Positions 1 through 10,580 of a stretch of 64,000 nucleotides of DNA are shown here, one piece after another. Each line of letters begins with the position of its first letter. Position 1 is the first letter of the stretch. The translations under genes and the position numbers were made by a program. The notes under the pieces are model-generated. The model made no database searches. It saw nothing but the letters and a program-made list of their open reading frames with translations, and had not been told where the DNA came from. The DNA is from Burkholderiales bacterium (GTDB taxonomy: Bacteria > Pseudomonadota > Gammaproteobacteria > Burkholderiales > Burkholderiaceae_D): contig JACOUL010000044.1 of the NCBI GenBank assembly GCA_016177875.1, positions 23,921 to 87,920 of the forward strand, given 5' to 3'.

Positions 1-3
1 GCG

Positions 4-28
4 CTTTCGCCTTTAAGCAAGGCGAAAG
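4..28. terminator. Hairpin at window edge, possible terminator
   Basis: Positions 4-11 (CTTTCGCC) and 21-28 (GGCGAAAG) form a perfect 8-bp stem around a 9-base loop. No long T run follows, so it may terminate a gene lying left of the window or be a regulatory hairpin of the protease gene. Confidence 0.35.
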
Positions 29-121
29 TTGGGATACACTTGCCGTAATAACAATGCCAACCATCCCCTGGGAGGAGCATCGTTGCCCTCTAAACCGAGG
101 CGGGCCGATGCAGGATTCATC

Positions 122-1441
122 ATGAAAAAAACCTTGTACGACATCCTGCGTGTGGCGCAGGATGCATCGGCCGACGACATTGCTCGCGCTTATCAGGACG
201 CCAGTGAAAAACTGCAGACCGCGGATAAGCATGATGCCAATGCGTTAATCGCCGTACGAGAAGCATTTCAAGTTCTGTCGAATACGCAGCGCCGCGCCGC
301 CTACGATGCATCGCTCGCAAGCCGCGCGGCGCCGGCCTTAAGCCGATCCACGTTCGAGGACGATGAGAGTCGAAGCAGCGGGCACATGAAATGGATAATC
401 GGCCTGGTTTTGGTCGCCGGCATCCTGATCTGGTGGCAGACCAGAAAACCCGAGACGAAACCGCCGCCTCCCGTTGCAACGCAAGCCTCAACGGCGCAGA
501 CGCCGACGGCTATGCAGATTCCCTCGCAAGCAGCGCAGCCGAGCCGGGTCGCGGTCGGCAATCAGGCGCGTACGCCGGAAGAACTGTACGCCGAATTGGC
601 GGGCAGCATCGCTCGCATCAATACCTTCAATGCGCAAGGCAATCAGCTTGCGATCGGCAGCGGCGTCGTCATCGGCAACGGCGTCGTCGTCACCAATTGC
701 CATGTCACCCAAGGCGCGTCGCAAATCCAGGTGAGGATCGGCGGTGACGCTTTATCGGCGTCGATTGCCACTGCGGACGAGGAGTTCGATCTGTGCAAGC
801 TGAACGTCGCCGGCTTGCGCGCCAGACCGGTCAATGTCGGCAGCGTCAATTCGGTACGCACCGGGCAGAAGGTGTATGCCATCGGCGCGCCCCTCGGACT
901 GGACCTGACCATCAGCGAAGGCATCGTCTCCTCTCTCCGTCAAACCGATGAAGGCACCATCATCCAGACCACGGCGCCGATCTCGCCGGGATCGAGCGGC
1001 GGCGGCTTGTTCGATCCTGCCGGACAACTGATCGGCATCGTCACCTTCCAGACGCGCTCTGGCCAGAACCTCAACTTCGCCGTACCGGCAGACTGGATCG
1101 GCAGCATGCGCACACGCACCGTGTCGGCGGGTTCCTCCATGCCGAACGTATCGCCGGTCGAAGGCGCGCGCAAGCCTGACGACGCGGCCGAAAAACTGGT
1201 CGGCACTTGGGTCTGCTTCAGCCCCGTGACCGGCCGCAATGTCGAACTGAGCTTTTACCGCGACCGGCGCGTGACCGGCATCATGGAAGGCAAGGCGATT
1301 GCCGGCCAATATCAGGTCAACGGCAGGCTGTTGATGTTTTACGGCGGCGCTTCCGGCGGCGGCACAATCGAAGACCTCTCGGATAACAAATACATCCTGA
1401 TTCTTCCCAGCGGCAATCGCGTTGCCTGCAACCGCAAGTAA
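122..1441 (+). CDS. J-domain-like, membrane-anchored trypsin-like serine protease
   Basis: The 439-aa protein begins with a J-domain-like segment (residues about 4-62: start of helix I LYDIL, end of domain RRAAYD). A single membrane helix follows at about 89-106, then a Pro/Thr-rich linker and a trypsin-like domain. The triad is visible as His184 in TNCHV, Asp213 in EFDLC and Ser282 in GSSGG. The last 90 residues form a small separate domain I do not recognise. The HPD motif that stimulates DnaK is absent; QTADK stands in its place. The ATG at 122 has AGGA six bases upstream. An in-frame TTG at 83 with a stronger GGAGGAG is an alternative start. By analogy with DegP/DegS-type enzymes it probably acts in the periplasm. 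Confidence 0.85.
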   Translation: MKKTLYDILRVAQDASADDIARAYQDASEKLQTADKHDANALIAVREAFQVLSNTQRRAAYDASLASRAAPALSRSTFEDDESRSSGHMKWIIGLVLVAGILIWWQTRKPETKPPPPVATQASTAQTPTAMQIPSQAAQPSRVAVGNQARTPEELYAELAGSIARINTFNAQGNQLAIGSGVVIGNGVVVTNCHVTQGASQIQVRIGGDALSASIATADEEFDLCKLNVAGLRARPVNVGSVNSVRTGQKVYAIGAPLGLDLTISEGIVSSLRQTDEGTIIQTTAPISPGSSGGGLFDPAGQLIGIVTFQTRSGQNLNFAVPADWIGSMRTRTVSAGSSMPNVSPVEGARKPDDAAEKLVGTWVCFSPVTGRNVELSFYRDRRVTGIMEGKAIAGQYQVNGRLLMFYGGASGGGTIEDLSDNKYILILPSGNRVACNRK

Positions 1442-1447
1442 GATGCC

Positions 1448-1462
1448 GATCAGGTTCTGATC
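1448..1462. terminator. Short hairpin between convergent genes
   Basis: GATCAG (1448-1453) and CTGATC (1457-1462) pair across a 3-base loop in the 21-bp gap between two convergent genes. There is no T run, so termination activity is uncertain. Confidence 0.3.
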
Positions 1463-2608
1463 TCAGCTCAGCCGCAAGCGCCAGAGCGACGTCACTTCGG
1501 CCGCGCGCGCAGCATGCAAGGGATCGGTCGCATCAGTCGCCTTAGGATGAGTCGGCCGCGCATCGATCCTGCCCGCGATCTGCAAGCCGGCTGCGGCAAT
1601 CATGCCGAGCAATTCATCGCGCGTGCGCAAACCCAAATGCTCGGCAAAGTCGGACATGATCAGCCAAGCTTCGCCGCCTTCCGCCAAATGCGCCGGCAAG
1701 CCATTCAAATAGGCGTGCAGCATACGGCTGTCAGGATCGTAAATCGCATGCTCGATCGCTGAATTCGGGCGCACCGGCAGCCAGGGTGGATTGCAGACGA
1801 TCAGAGGCGCGCGTCCTTGCGGGAAAAGATCGGCTTGCACCACCTCAACTTGCGTCTCCAAATCGAGCCGCGCCATGTTGTCGCGCGCGCAGGCTAGGGC
1901 ACGCGCATCTTGGTCGGTCGCGATAATTTTTTTGACGCCGCGCTGAGCCAGCACCGCCGCCAGCACACCGGTGCCGGTGCCGATATCGAAAGCCGAGCTC
2001 TGCGCGCCGGCGGGCAAGGGCGCCTTTGCCACCAATTCGACATACTCGCCGCGCACCGGCGAAAACACGCCGTAATACGGATGGATGCGCGCACCCAAGA
2101 CGGGAATCTCCACGCCTTTCTTGCGCCATTCATGCGCGCCGATCAAACCCTGCAATTCGCGCAGCGATGCAACGAAGGCTTCGCTTTGTTCTCCGTACAC
2201 TTCCACACACGCTCGCCGCACATCCGGCGCACGCCGCAGCGGTATACGCAAATCATGATCGAAGGGAATCAGCACCATGCCCAGCACGCGCGCGCGCTGC
2301 GCTTGCGCCTGCCGATGTAAATGAAATGCCTCCTGCGGTGAACTTGGAAGTTTGGCCGGTTTTTTTGCGCGGCGCGGCTTGCCGTCGATCCGGCGCGCCA
2401 TGGCTTGCAGCAATTGGCGCGCATTGTGGAAGTCACCGCGCCACAAAAGCCCGGTGCCTTCACATGCCAATCGATATGCGGCATCAGCGCTCATGGTATC
2501 GTCGGCAACGACGACGCGCTTGGGCGGCGGGGCGCCGCTTTCGGAATGCCAGGCGGCGAAATGCGGTCCGTCCGGCTCGGTCCAGTGCAGTTGTGAAAGC
2601 TCGATCAT
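1463..2608 (-). CDS. Class I SAM-dependent methyltransferase (MTS/HemK-like)
   Basis: The protein (381 aa from the ATG at 2608) has a C-terminal Rossmann methyltransferase domain at about residues 180-340. The SAM-binding loop is FDIGTGTGVLAA, the acidic strand end is IIATDQDA, and the catalytic NPPW motif is typical of N-methyltransferases that modify amide or adenine nitrogens (HemK/RsmC type). The N-terminal 170 residues are not recognised. I chose the start MIELSQ because the upstream in-frame residues look non-coding, although no clear ribosome-binding site precedes it. The substrate cannot be read from the sequence. Confidence 0.8.
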   Translation of the reverse strand: MIELSQLHWTEPDGPHFAAWHSESGAPPPKRVVVADDTMSADAAYRLACEGTGLLWRGDFHNARQLLQAMARRIDGKPRRAKKPAKLPSSPQEAFHLHRQAQAQRARVLGMVLIPFDHDLRIPLRRAPDVRRACVEVYGEQSEAFVASLRELQGLIGAHEWRKKGVEIPVLGARIHPYYGVFSPVRGEYVELVAKAPLPAGAQSSAFDIGTGTGVLAAVLAQRGVKKIIATDQDARALACARDNMARLDLETQVEVVQADLFPQGRAPLIVCNPPWLPVRPNSAIEHAIYDPDSRMLHAYLNGLPAHLAEGGEAWLIMSDFAEHLGLRTRDELLGMIAAAGLQIAGRIDARPTHPKATDATDPLHAARAAEVTSLWRLRLS

Positions 2609-2759
2609 GAAGCGAGGGGGACAAAGAAAGTCATAGTGTATACGCCTTGCCGCACAGTGGCAGGAAAGCGACCCTTTTGCCGCTTGGATATGCTTATAAT
2701 GGGTTTTACCGAGCGCGGCAGACGCGGGAAGAAAAATACGAATCCAGGGAGAACACGCC

Positions 2760-3572
2760 ATGAAACAGCCGGTTGCGTCAAGCATCCTGTGCGGCCGTAT
2801 TCAACGCCATGTCGGCACACTGTTTTTCGCATTGAGTTTGACGACGTCCGCTTGGGCGGCTCAGCCTTTGACGTTTTGCTTGGAGAAAGCCGACGTTCGC
2901 CCCTGGCGCACGCAAGAAGGCGGCGGCTTGAATATCGAACTGTTGAACCGCGCCGCCAAACAACTCCATCTCCAATTCATTTATCAAGGCATGCCTTGGA
3001 AGCGCTGCTTAGCGCAATTGAAATCTAACGAAGTGCAAGGCGCGATCGGCGCCAGCTTTAAAGCCGAACGTTTGGAAATGGGCGTTTATCCGGGCGCGGC
3101 CAAACCGGATGCGAGCAAGCGTTTGAACTTCGACCGTTACGTGGTCATCCGTCGCCGCGACAGCAAAGTGAGCTGGGACGGCAAATCATTTCAACATCTC
3201 GACGGCCCGGTCGGCATTCAACTCGGCTATTCCATCGGCGACCATTTGAAGAGTCTAGGCGTGCCGGTGGACGATGGCTCGCAGCGGCCGAACGAACTCT
3301 TGCTCAAACTCATCGCCGGCCGCATTCCCGCAGCCGCAATGCTCGACGGCGAAGCCTCTACCTCGCTTAACAATGATCCGAAACTGCTCGCGCAAGTCGA
3401 AGTATTGCCGACGCCCTTGACCGAAAAACCGTACTTCCTCATGTTGTCGCACGCCTTCGTCAAATCGCAGCCGCAACTTGCCCAGAATATCTGGAACGCG
3501 ATTCAGGACGTGCGCAATTCGGCGGCTTATCAAAAGCTGGAACGCGAAGCGATGAACGGAGCAGGCAAGTAA
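2760..3572 (+). CDS. Periplasmic solute-binding protein, family 3 type
   Basis: The 270-aa protein has a signal peptide ending near TSAWA, followed by a type II periplasmic-binding fold. The segment KADVRPWRT and the later residues [13 protein letters not shown] match the family 3 (amino-acid-binding) layout. GGGAGA stands just upstream of the ATG. It ends 13 bases before the hybrid kinase gene on the same strand and no permease genes are nearby. It therefore probably serves as a ligand sensor feeding the kinase rather than as a transporter subunit. The ligand is unknown. Confidence 0.8.
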   Translation: MKQPVASSILCGRIQRHVGTLFFALSLTTSAWAAQPLTFCLEKADVRPWRTQEGGGLNIELLNRAAKQLHLQFIYQGMPWKRCLAQLKSNEVQGAIGASFKAERLEMGVYPGAAKPDASKRLNFDRYVVIRRRDSKVSWDGKSFQHLDGPVGIQLGYSIGDHLKSLGVPVDDGSQRPNELLLKLIAGRIPAAAMLDGEASTSLNNDPKLLAQVEVLPTPLTEKPYFLMLSHAFVKSQPQLAQNIWNAIQDVRNSAAYQKLEREAMNGAGK

Positions 3573-3585
3573 ACATGGACGCCGC

Positions 3586-6500
3586 ATGACGGGAATATTT
3601 CAATTCTTGTTGAGGAAGTGGCGGGGCGATTTTCTGTTCCGTTTGTATGTAAGCGTGGTGCTGGTGGTGCTCTCCATCTCGGCTTTGGACACCGGTTTCT
3701 CGCTGTATTCCCTGCGCGTCGAAGCCGAAGGGCGCCTGAAAGGGCAGGTCACGCATCTGACCGAAGTGTTGGCGGATTCCCTGGCGCGCCCGCTATACGA
3801 CATCAATACCGCTGCGGTACGAAGCGTGGTGGATGCCGTCGGCGCGACGCCCGATGTCGTCAGCTTGCGCGTCATCGACACCGACGGCACGGTGGTGGCG
3901 GCGTCGGAATTGCCCCACACGCGATCCAGTCCCTTAATCACTGCTCAGCGCTACGTGCAATTTCAGAATGGTCCGACCTCTGTTGCAGTCGGCCGCGTCG
4001 AATTGGCTTTGTCGCGCCAAACCATCGATCGCGATTTGCGCAATCAAATCCTGCAAACCGTCGCCGTCAATCTCATGATGATGCTGGCGATTATCGGTTC
4101 GATTTACATGGTGGCGCGTACGCTGTCGCGCCCGTTTGCCGATATTAAAAACGCTCTGGAAAAACTGGCGCAAGGCGAGACTGCCATTAATCTGCCGAGC
4201 GTCAAGCGCGTCGATCAAATCGGTCAATTGGCCGAAGCGGTGTACAGCTTCCGCGATACGCTCACCAAGCTGCATGAAGCGGAGCTGGCATCGGCTGCGC
4301 TCTTAGCGGAAAGCAAGGAAAGCCAAAGACAAATCCTCGAGCTCAATGAAGACCTCGAAGAAAAAATTGCCGAACGCACGCGCGAGCTGACGCGCATGAT
4401 GCATATGGCGGAAGCGGCCAACATCGCCAAGGGCGATTTCCTCGCCAACATGAGCCACGAAATCCGCACGCCGATGAATGCCATCATCGGCATGGCGTAT
4501 CTGGCATTGCAAACCGAACTCAATCCCAAGCAACGCGACTACATCGGCAAGATCCATCGCGCGGCGATGTCGCTGCTGGGCATCATCAATGACATTCTGG
4601 ATTTTTCCAAAATCGAAGCCGGCAAGCTGGATGTCGAAGCCGTGCCGTTTTCCATCGACGACGTGTTGACCAATCTAGCCGGCGTGACCAGTCAAAAAGC
4701 GGTCGACAAGCAATTGGAATACTTATTCCATGTGCCGCATGACATGCCGCATCATTTTGTGGGCGACCCCTTACGCTTGGGCCAAGTGCTGATCAACTTG
4801 GTCAATAATGCAATCAAGTTCACCGAAAAAGGCGAAGTGGAAGTCTCGTGCGCCATGCTGGAAAACGAAACGGACAAGGGCGAGGCGCGTTTGCGCTTCG
4901 CGGTGCGCGACACCGGCATCGGCATGACGCAAGAGCAAAAGGCACGCTTATTCCAGCCTTTCACGCAAGCCGATGGCTCCACTTCGCGCAAATACGGCGG
5001 CACCGGCCTGGGACTGTCGATCTCGCAACGGCTGGTGGAATTAATGGGCGGCAGCATCGATCTTGAAACCGAAGCAGGCAAGGGAACGACTTTCTATTTC
5101 ACCTTGACCTTACCGCTCGCGGAACAACCTTCCGCGGATATTGTGCCGGCGGCCTTGAACAATGCACGCGTGCTGGTGGTCGACGATAGCGCCTTTGCCT
5201 GCGCCGTGCTGGCTGAAGCTTTGCGCGTGCTGCCGGTGCGCGTCGACACCGCACGCAGCGCGCAGAACGCATTGCAAGCGATACGTTCTGCGGAAAAAGC
5301 CGGCGATCCTTATCGCTTATTGCTGACCGATTGGCATATGCCCGAACAAGACGGCATCGCGCTGATCCGCGCGATTCGCACCGACGCGAGCTTGGCGCAT
5401 GTGCCCAAGACGGCCTTGGTCACCGCTTACGATCAAGAAGACGTGCAAAGCAAAGTGCTGGCGGCCGGCGGCGACGGCGTATTGTTCAAGCCGATCAATC
5501 ATTCCAATATCGTCGATTTGCTGGTTTCGCTATTCGCTCCGCAAGACAAGGCCATTCCGACGCGTAATGTTCAACATCACCGCTTTGACGGCAAACGCGT
5601 ATTGTTGGTGGAGGATAACGACGTCAATCAACAAATCGCGGTCGAATTGCTGGCCACGGTAGGGATACAAGCGGATATCGCCAACAACGGCCGCGAAGCC
5701 GTCGATAAACTTTTATCCGCCGGCCCCGACTACGCGCATCTGGTATTGATGGACCTGGAAATGCCGGAAATGGATGGACATGCGGCGACCATCGCCATTC
5801 GCCGCGATGCGCGCTTCAAAAACGTGCCGATCGTCGCCATGACGGCGCACGCTCTGGCGGAAATCCGCGAACGCTGCCTCGAAGAAGGCATGCAAGATTA
5901 CCTGACCAAGCCGATCAACCCGGAGCGCTTGTACGAGACTTTACATCGCTGGCTGGGCGGCACGACCGTGATGCTAGCGGCTTCGGCAAAAGCGTCGGCC
6001 GTCGCCATTCCCGCGCTGCAGACTATCGATACCGAGGCCGGGCTGACGCGCGTCGCCGGCAACGGCACGCTTTATATCGATATGCTGGAGCGTTTTCGCG
6101 TCGGGCAGCGGGCAAGCCTAGCGTCCTTGCCCGGCGCATACTCGGCCATGTCGCGTGCCGAAGCGATTCGTCTGGCACATACTCTGCGCGGCTTGGCTGG
6201 CAATCTTGGCGCAGTGCGCGTTCAGCAAGCCGCGGAAAAACTCGAACTGTGCTTGGCCGCCAAAGAAAGCAGCCAAGAAATGCGCGACAACTTGCTCTCC
6301 AAGCTGACGGAACAACTAAAGGCCGTGTTGGATGAATTGGACCGCGAACTTCCCGCAATGGCAGCGGCGAAAACCATTCGCACCTTGCAGGTTTCCGCTA
6401 ACGAAGCGCTCGCGCGTTTAAGCGAACTACTGGTCGAAGGGAGCGGCGATGCGCCGGAATATTTTGCGCAAATACGCGCAGTGCTCATGCCTATACTCGA

Positions 6501-6594
6501 AGAATCCGAATTGGAGCGATTGGGGCACGCCGTTCGCGACTACGCTTACGATCAGGCACGGCTTATCCTTCAATCCATTCCTCGCAACGGGTAA
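3586..6594 (+). CDS. Hybrid sensor histidine kinase, HAMP-HisKA-HATPase-REC-REC-HPt
   Basis: The 1002-aa inner-membrane kinase has helices at about 20-42 and 165-190 enclosing a periplasmic sensor. A HAMP segment and coiled coil follow. The HisKA box NMSHEIRTP has phospho-acceptor His near 291, and the ATPase domain carries [15 protein letters not shown] and GGTGLGLS. Receiver 1 (about 526-640) has Asp in LLTDWHMP; receiver 2 (about 670-790) has Asp in LMDLEMP. A C-terminal HPt domain has its His in LAHTLRG. It is a complete BarA/EvgS-like phosphorelay, but no output regulator is adjacent. The start lies 13 bases after the solute-binding gene, suggesting one operon. Confidence 0.92.
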   Translation: MTGIFQFLLRKWRGDFLFRLYVSVVLVVLSISALDTGFSLYSLRVEAEGRLKGQVTHLTEVLADSLARPLYDINTAAVRSVVDAVGATPDVVSLRVIDTDGTVVAASELPHTRSSPLITAQRYVQFQNGPTSVAVGRVELALSRQTIDRDLRNQILQTVAVNLMMMLAIIGSIYMVARTLSRPFADIKNALEKLAQGETAINLPSVKRVDQIGQLAEAVYSFRDTLTKLHEAELASAALLAESKESQRQILELNEDLEEKIAERTRELTRMMHMAEAANIAKGDFLANMSHEIRTPMNAIIGMAYLALQTELNPKQRDYIGKIHRAAMSLLGIINDILDFSKIEAGKLDVEAVPFSIDDVLTNLAGVTSQKAVDKQLEYLFHVPHDMPHHFVGDPLRLGQVLINLVNNAIKFTEKGEVEVSCAMLENETDKGEARLRFAVRDTGIGMTQEQKARLFQPFTQADGSTSRKYGGTGLGLSISQRLVELMGGSIDLETEAGKGTTFYFTLTLPLAEQPSADIVPAALNNARVLVVDDSAFACAVLAEALRVLPVRVDTARSAQNALQAIRSAEKAGDPYRLLLTDWHMPEQDGIALIRAIRTDASLAHVPKTALVTAYDQEDVQSKVLAAGGDGVLFKPINHSNIVDLLVSLFAPQDKAIPTRNVQHHRFDGKRVLLVEDNDVNQQIAVELLATVGIQADIANNGREAVDKLLSAGPDYAHLVLMDLEMPEMDGHAATIAIRRDARFKNVPIVAMTAHALAEIRERCLEEGMQDYLTKPINPERLYETLHRWLGGTTVMLAASAKASAVAIPALQTIDTEAGLTRVAGNGTLYIDMLERFRVGQRASLASLPGAYSAMSRAEAIRLAHTLRGLAGNLGAVRVQQAAEKLELCLAAKESSQEMRDNLLSKLTEQLKAVLDELDRELPAMAAAKTIRTLQVSANEALARLSELLVEGSGDAPEYFAQIRAVLMPILEESELERLGHAVRDYAYDQARLILQSIPRNG

Positions 6595-6673
6595 ACTAGG
6601 TAATCGTCATTAGTTTTTGCAACTTTTGGGGATTACTGTTGCCTAAATTCATTTCCTTCAATCAAACGCCGGA

Positions 6674-9040
6674 ATGCGCTTAATCAAACTCGTCCTCATC
6701 CTCTTGATCGCCTTTGCCGGCGTCGCGGTATTGACTGCCGCCTATGCATTGCTAATCGTCGTACCCAGTTTGCCCAAGCTCGACGCCTTGGTCGATTATC
6801 GTCCCAAGATCCCGCTGCGCGTATACACCGCGGATAACGTGATGATCGGCGAATTCGGCGAGGAGCGGCGCGACTTCGTGCCTATTAAGCAGATTCCGGA
6901 AGTGATGAAAAAAGCATTGCTGGATACGGAAGACGAGCGCTTTTACCGGCACAACGGCGTGGATTACGTCGGCGTGGCTCGCGCGCTTGTGTCCAACATC
7001 ATTCATTTCGGCCACGGGCAAGGCGCGTCCACCATTACCATGCAAGTAGCGCGCAACTTTTTTTTGACGCGCGAAAAAACCTACTCGCGCAAGCTCAATG
7101 AAATTATGCTTGCCTATCGCATCGAATCAGAGCTTTCCAAGGATCAGATCCTGGAGCTCTATATGAATCAAATTTATCTGGGCGAGCGCGCATTCGGATT
7201 TGCCACCGCGGCGCGTACGTATTTCAACAAACCGATCCATGAATTGACGATCGCCGAAGCCGCCATGCTGGCAGGCTTGCCAAAGGCGCCTTCCACCATT
7301 AATCCGGTTGCCAATCCCAAGCTCGCTAAGCAACGTCAGCTCCACGTGTTGAAACGCATGCGCACGCTCGGCCATATCAGCTCCGAACAATACGCTCAAG
7401 CAGCGGAAGAAAAACTCGACGTGCGCGGCTACTCGAAACGCATCACCACGCACGCCGAATACGCGGCGGAAATGGTGCGCAAGTTTATGGTCTCCCAATA
7501 CAAAGAGGAAGCGTATTCGCGCGGCTTCAATGTTTACACTACCTTGGTCAAGACCGATCAGGATGCGGCATACGAAGCGGTTCGGCGCGGCGTGCTCGAC
7601 TATGACCGCCGTCACGGCTACCGCGGATCGGAAGGTCATATCAACTTGCCGGACGATGAAAGCGAGCGCGATCAACTCATCGCCGAGACCTTGCAAAAGC
7701 ATCCGGATAGCGACGAACTGCGCGCCGCAGTGGTGTTGTCGGCTTCGAACAAAATTGTGCGCGCGCAATTCAGATCGGGTGAAGAAATCGACATCAACGG
7801 CGAGGGCTTGCGTTTCGCCGCCGGACATATAGCGCGCGGAGAAAACGGCATTCGCAAAGGCGCGGTGATTCGCGTGGTGCGCGACGCCAAAAAGAAATGG
7901 ACGATCTCGCAATTGCCGCAAGTCTCGGCTTCGCTCGTTGCATTGAATGCGCATGACGGCTCCTTCCGTGCACTGGTGGGCGGATTTGATTTTGCGCTGA
8001 ACCAGTTCGACCATGTCTCGCAAGCGTGGCGCCAACCCGGCTCGACCATCAAACCATTTATTTATTCGGCGGCACTCGAAAAAGGCTTCGCTCCAGGCAG
8101 TCTCGTCAACGACGCCCCCTTGGTGATCGAAGCGTCCGACAACGGCGCCCCGGCCTGGGATCCGCAAAACGACAACGGCAGCTACGATGGCCCGATCACG
8201 ATGCGAACCGGATTGAAACGTTCCAAGAATTTAGTATCGATCCGCCTCCTGCGCGCGATCACGCCCAGCTATGCGCAAGACTATCTGACGCGCTTCGGAT
8301 TCGATGCCGCCAAGCACCCCGTCAATCTCACGCTCACGCTCGGCACAGGCTCGGTCACGCCGCTGCAAATGGCCGGCGCCTATGCGGTATTCGCCAACGG
8401 CGGCTACCATCATCAACCTTATCTCATTGCAAAAGTCACCGATGCGCGCGGCAATGTGCTGGCGCAAAAGCCGGAAGACGGTTCCCAGGAAACCTTTCGC
8501 GTCATCGACCCGCGCAATGCCTTCATCATGGATAGCATGATGCGCGACGTCACGCACTCGGGCACCGCCGCCGTCGCCGGACAACGACTCGGACGCGCCG
8601 ACATTGCCGGCAAGACCGGCACCACCAGCGATGCCATGGATGGCTGGTTCGCCGGTTACGGCAGCGATGTCGTTGCCGTGGCATGGATGGGTTACGATCA
8701 ACCGCAATCGCTCGGCGGACGCGAATTCGGCAGCACGCTGGCGCTGCCGATTTGGATCGACTACATGCGCACGGCGTTGCGCGGCAAACCGGACACCGGC
8801 AGGCCGGCGCCTGCGGGCTTAGTGCAAGTCGATGGCGATTGGGCGTATCAAGAATACGCCGATCGCGGGACGATTAAATCGCTCGGGGTGGAAGAAGCAA
8901 GCAATCCGGGCGATGCGATTCGGGGTTTATGGAATCGCTTGTTCGGCAATTCTCCGGCCGAGCAACTCGCCCCTCCGCCCGGTACGCCGCGAACGCGCAA
9001 TCGTTCCACCGAACCTAATATACAATCGCTGCCCGGTTAG
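6674..9040 (+). CDS. mrcA: Penicillin-binding protein 1A (bifunctional transglycosylase/transpeptidase)
   Basis: The 788-aa protein has an N-terminal membrane anchor and a GT51 glycosyltransferase domain containing TEDERFYRHNGVDY. Its transpeptidase domain has the SxxK motif in GSTIKPF, the SxN motif in RSKNL, and GKTGTT. Length and motif order match PBP1A of betaproteobacteria. It polymerises and cross-links peptidoglycan at the periplasmic face of the inner membrane. In many relatives the main ponA lies beside the pilMNOPQ cluster. Here it follows a kinase gene, so it may be a second PBP1A paralogue. Confidence 0.93.
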   Translation: MRLIKLVLILLIAFAGVAVLTAAYALLIVVPSLPKLDALVDYRPKIPLRVYTADNVMIGEFGEERRDFVPIKQIPEVMKKALLDTEDERFYRHNGVDYVGVARALVSNIIHFGHGQGASTITMQVARNFFLTREKTYSRKLNEIMLAYRIESELSKDQILELYMNQIYLGERAFGFATAARTYFNKPIHELTIAEAAMLAGLPKAPSTINPVANPKLAKQRQLHVLKRMRTLGHISSEQYAQAAEEKLDVRGYSKRITTHAEYAAEMVRKFMVSQYKEEAYSRGFNVYTTLVKTDQDAAYEAVRRGVLDYDRRHGYRGSEGHINLPDDESERDQLIAETLQKHPDSDELRAAVVLSASNKIVRAQFRSGEEIDINGEGLRFAAGHIARGENGIRKGAVIRVVRDAKKKWTISQLPQVSASLVALNAHDGSFRALVGGFDFALNQFDHVSQAWRQPGSTIKPFIYSAALEKGFAPGSLVNDAPLVIEASDNGAPAWDPQNDNGSYDGPITMRTGLKRSKNLVSIRLLRAITPSYAQDYLTRFGFDAAKHPVNLTLTLGTGSVTPLQMAGAYAVFANGGYHHQPYLIAKVTDARGNVLAQKPEDGSQETFRVIDPRNAFIMDSMMRDVTHSGTAAVAGQRLGRADIAGKTGTTSDAMDGWFAGYGSDVVAVAWMGYDQPQSLGGREFGSTLALPIWIDYMRTALRGKPDTGRPAPAGLVQVDGDWAYQEYADRGTIKSLGVEEASNPGDAIRGLWNRLFGNSPAEQLAPPPGTPRTRNRSTEPNIQSLPG

Positions 9041-9059
9041 GGGTCGCGCAGGAATAAGG

Positions 9060-10481
9060 TTAATTCGGCGCTGCGGTGAATACTTTAAAGAATTGCTTCG
9101 CCACGTGGACTTCAGCAGCTATCAGAGGATCGTCGCCAGCGCTGCCGACCAACAGCATCGTCACACCGGCGTCGCGCAACGTGCTCAGCGCCGCCCTGCC
9201 GCTCCAGCGTGCGGCGAGCCGCGTAGAGGCCAGGTTTTCCTCGGCCAATAGCGTGGGATGACAGTTAAAAAAACGTGCAAGCGGAATATTGCGCTCCGCT
9301 GCCAGCAGCACCATCGTGTTATTGCCGATCTTGCTATGCTGCTGCGGATAACTCACGATCAGAAAATCGCTTTGAATAGCAGCGGCACTTTCGATCGCGC
9401 GCCGCACCAGGTCCGCGGCCTGTCCTTCCGCTTCGTGCGCCGCCCAAATTTCTTGCTCGGAAAATCCCGGTATCGAAGGGAGGACCAAACATGCCTTGCC
9501 TTCTTCGCCCTGGTAGTAAGAAAAGGCGAATTGCGTATCGCCGCTTAAGACATGTTGACGGATTTGTTCCGCGCGCGCAGCATCACGTTCAGACTTGAGC
9601 TGCATTTCTTTGTTGGCGAGCGTAATCGAATAGAACTTGCGGGCGTTATCAAGGCTGCCTTCCGCACTGGCGCGCATAGCCGCTTCCAGCAAGGGCTTAG
9701 CGGCATCACCGTCCATCCCGTAAATGGAAATGCCGACTAAAGCGCGCAAGCGTATCAAGTTGCCCTTGTGCTCGAACGGCGCGGACACGCGCGCGGCAAT
9801 ACGCTTGATCACTGCCAATGCCTGATCGAGATGAGAAACATTGTTGAGCATGACCGCGAATTGGCCATTCTCCAAATTGGCCGCCAAATCGTTGCCGCGC
9901 AGCGCGTAGCAAATGCGCACGGCGATGTCGCCGATCATGCTGCTATAGACCACCGGCTCGGACTCGAAGTTGATCAAATCCGGCATATACATGGCGACGA
10001 TCACGCTTAAGCGGTCGTCTCTGCGCGCGCGCGAAAAAGTGGTATCGGCCAAATCGAGAAAGCCGACTGAAGTCAGCAAGCCGCTGCGGTCATCCTTGAA
10101 GGCTGTGTTAATCAGGCGTTTTTCGACGATGGCCAAATCGGATGCATCGCGAAACACCAACTGACCGTCAGCGGCACCGTCGCTTATCCAGCGCGTATCG
10201 GCAATGAAGACATCGCGTCGCGAAATATTGGTGGCCGGATCGATGCGCTGCCGCCAAAAGTGAAAACGCGCCTGCGCTTGGCTGGCGACGATGCCATCCG
10301 CTTCGGGAGAGATCTGGTTTAACGCAACCCCGGCGATATTGTCAGACATGCCGAGCAGCTTTTTTGCAGCTTCATTCGCCCACGTCACGCGACCGTTGCG
10401 CACGATGACCACACCGTCGAAGAGACGGCCGAGAAATTCGGCGGAGACTTCCAAATCGGGCGAGAGCGAAGGGGCGTTCAT
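9060..10481 (-). CDS. PAS protein with catalytically degenerate GGDEF-like domain
   Basis: The 473-aa soluble protein has a PAS domain (about 15-115, with VTWANEAAKKLLGM), then a region with GGDEF-domain spacing (about 135-290: DDRSGLLTSVGFLD, SVIVAMYMPDLINF). The active-site GGDEF is replaced by LENGQFAVML. The remaining 170 residues are not clearly assignable; an inactive EAL-like module is possible but unproven. I infer it cannot make c-di-GMP and may bind nucleotide or act as a scaffold. It is convergent with the PBP1A gene (19-base gap). Confidence 0.7.
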   Translation of the reverse strand: MNAPSLSPDLEVSAEFLGRLFDGVVIVRNGRVTWANEAAKKLLGMSDNIAGVALNQISPEADGIVASQAQARFHFWRQRIDPATNISRRDVFIADTRWISDGAADGQLVFRDASDLAIVEKRLINTAFKDDRSGLLTSVGFLDLADTTFSRARRDDRLSVIVAMYMPDLINFESEPVVYSSMIGDIAVRICYALRGNDLAANLENGQFAVMLNNVSHLDQALAVIKRIAARVSAPFEHKGNLIRLRALVGISIYGMDGDAAKPLLEAAMRASAEGSLDNARKFYSITLANKEMQLKSERDAARAEQIRQHVLSGDTQFAFSYYQGEEGKACLVLPSIPGFSEQEIWAAHEAEGQAADLVRRAIESAAAIQSDFLIVSYPQQHSKIGNNTMVLLAAERNIPLARFFNCHPTLLAEENLASTRLAARWSGRAALSTLRDAGVTMLLVGSAGDDPLIAAEVHVAKQFFKVFTAAPN

Positions 10482-10580
10482 GTCATCAGGCCGTGTGTTC
10501 TTTATGGTCCGGCAATGTCTCTTCAGTGCGCCGAGATTGGCGTGATCGGTATTGTAAACGATCCCGATCCACCGCCCGTC

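Noticed and set aside
29..121. N-terminal extension of the J-domain protease
   Set aside because: The extra residues do not resemble a signal or domain; starts at 122, or less likely 83, fit better.
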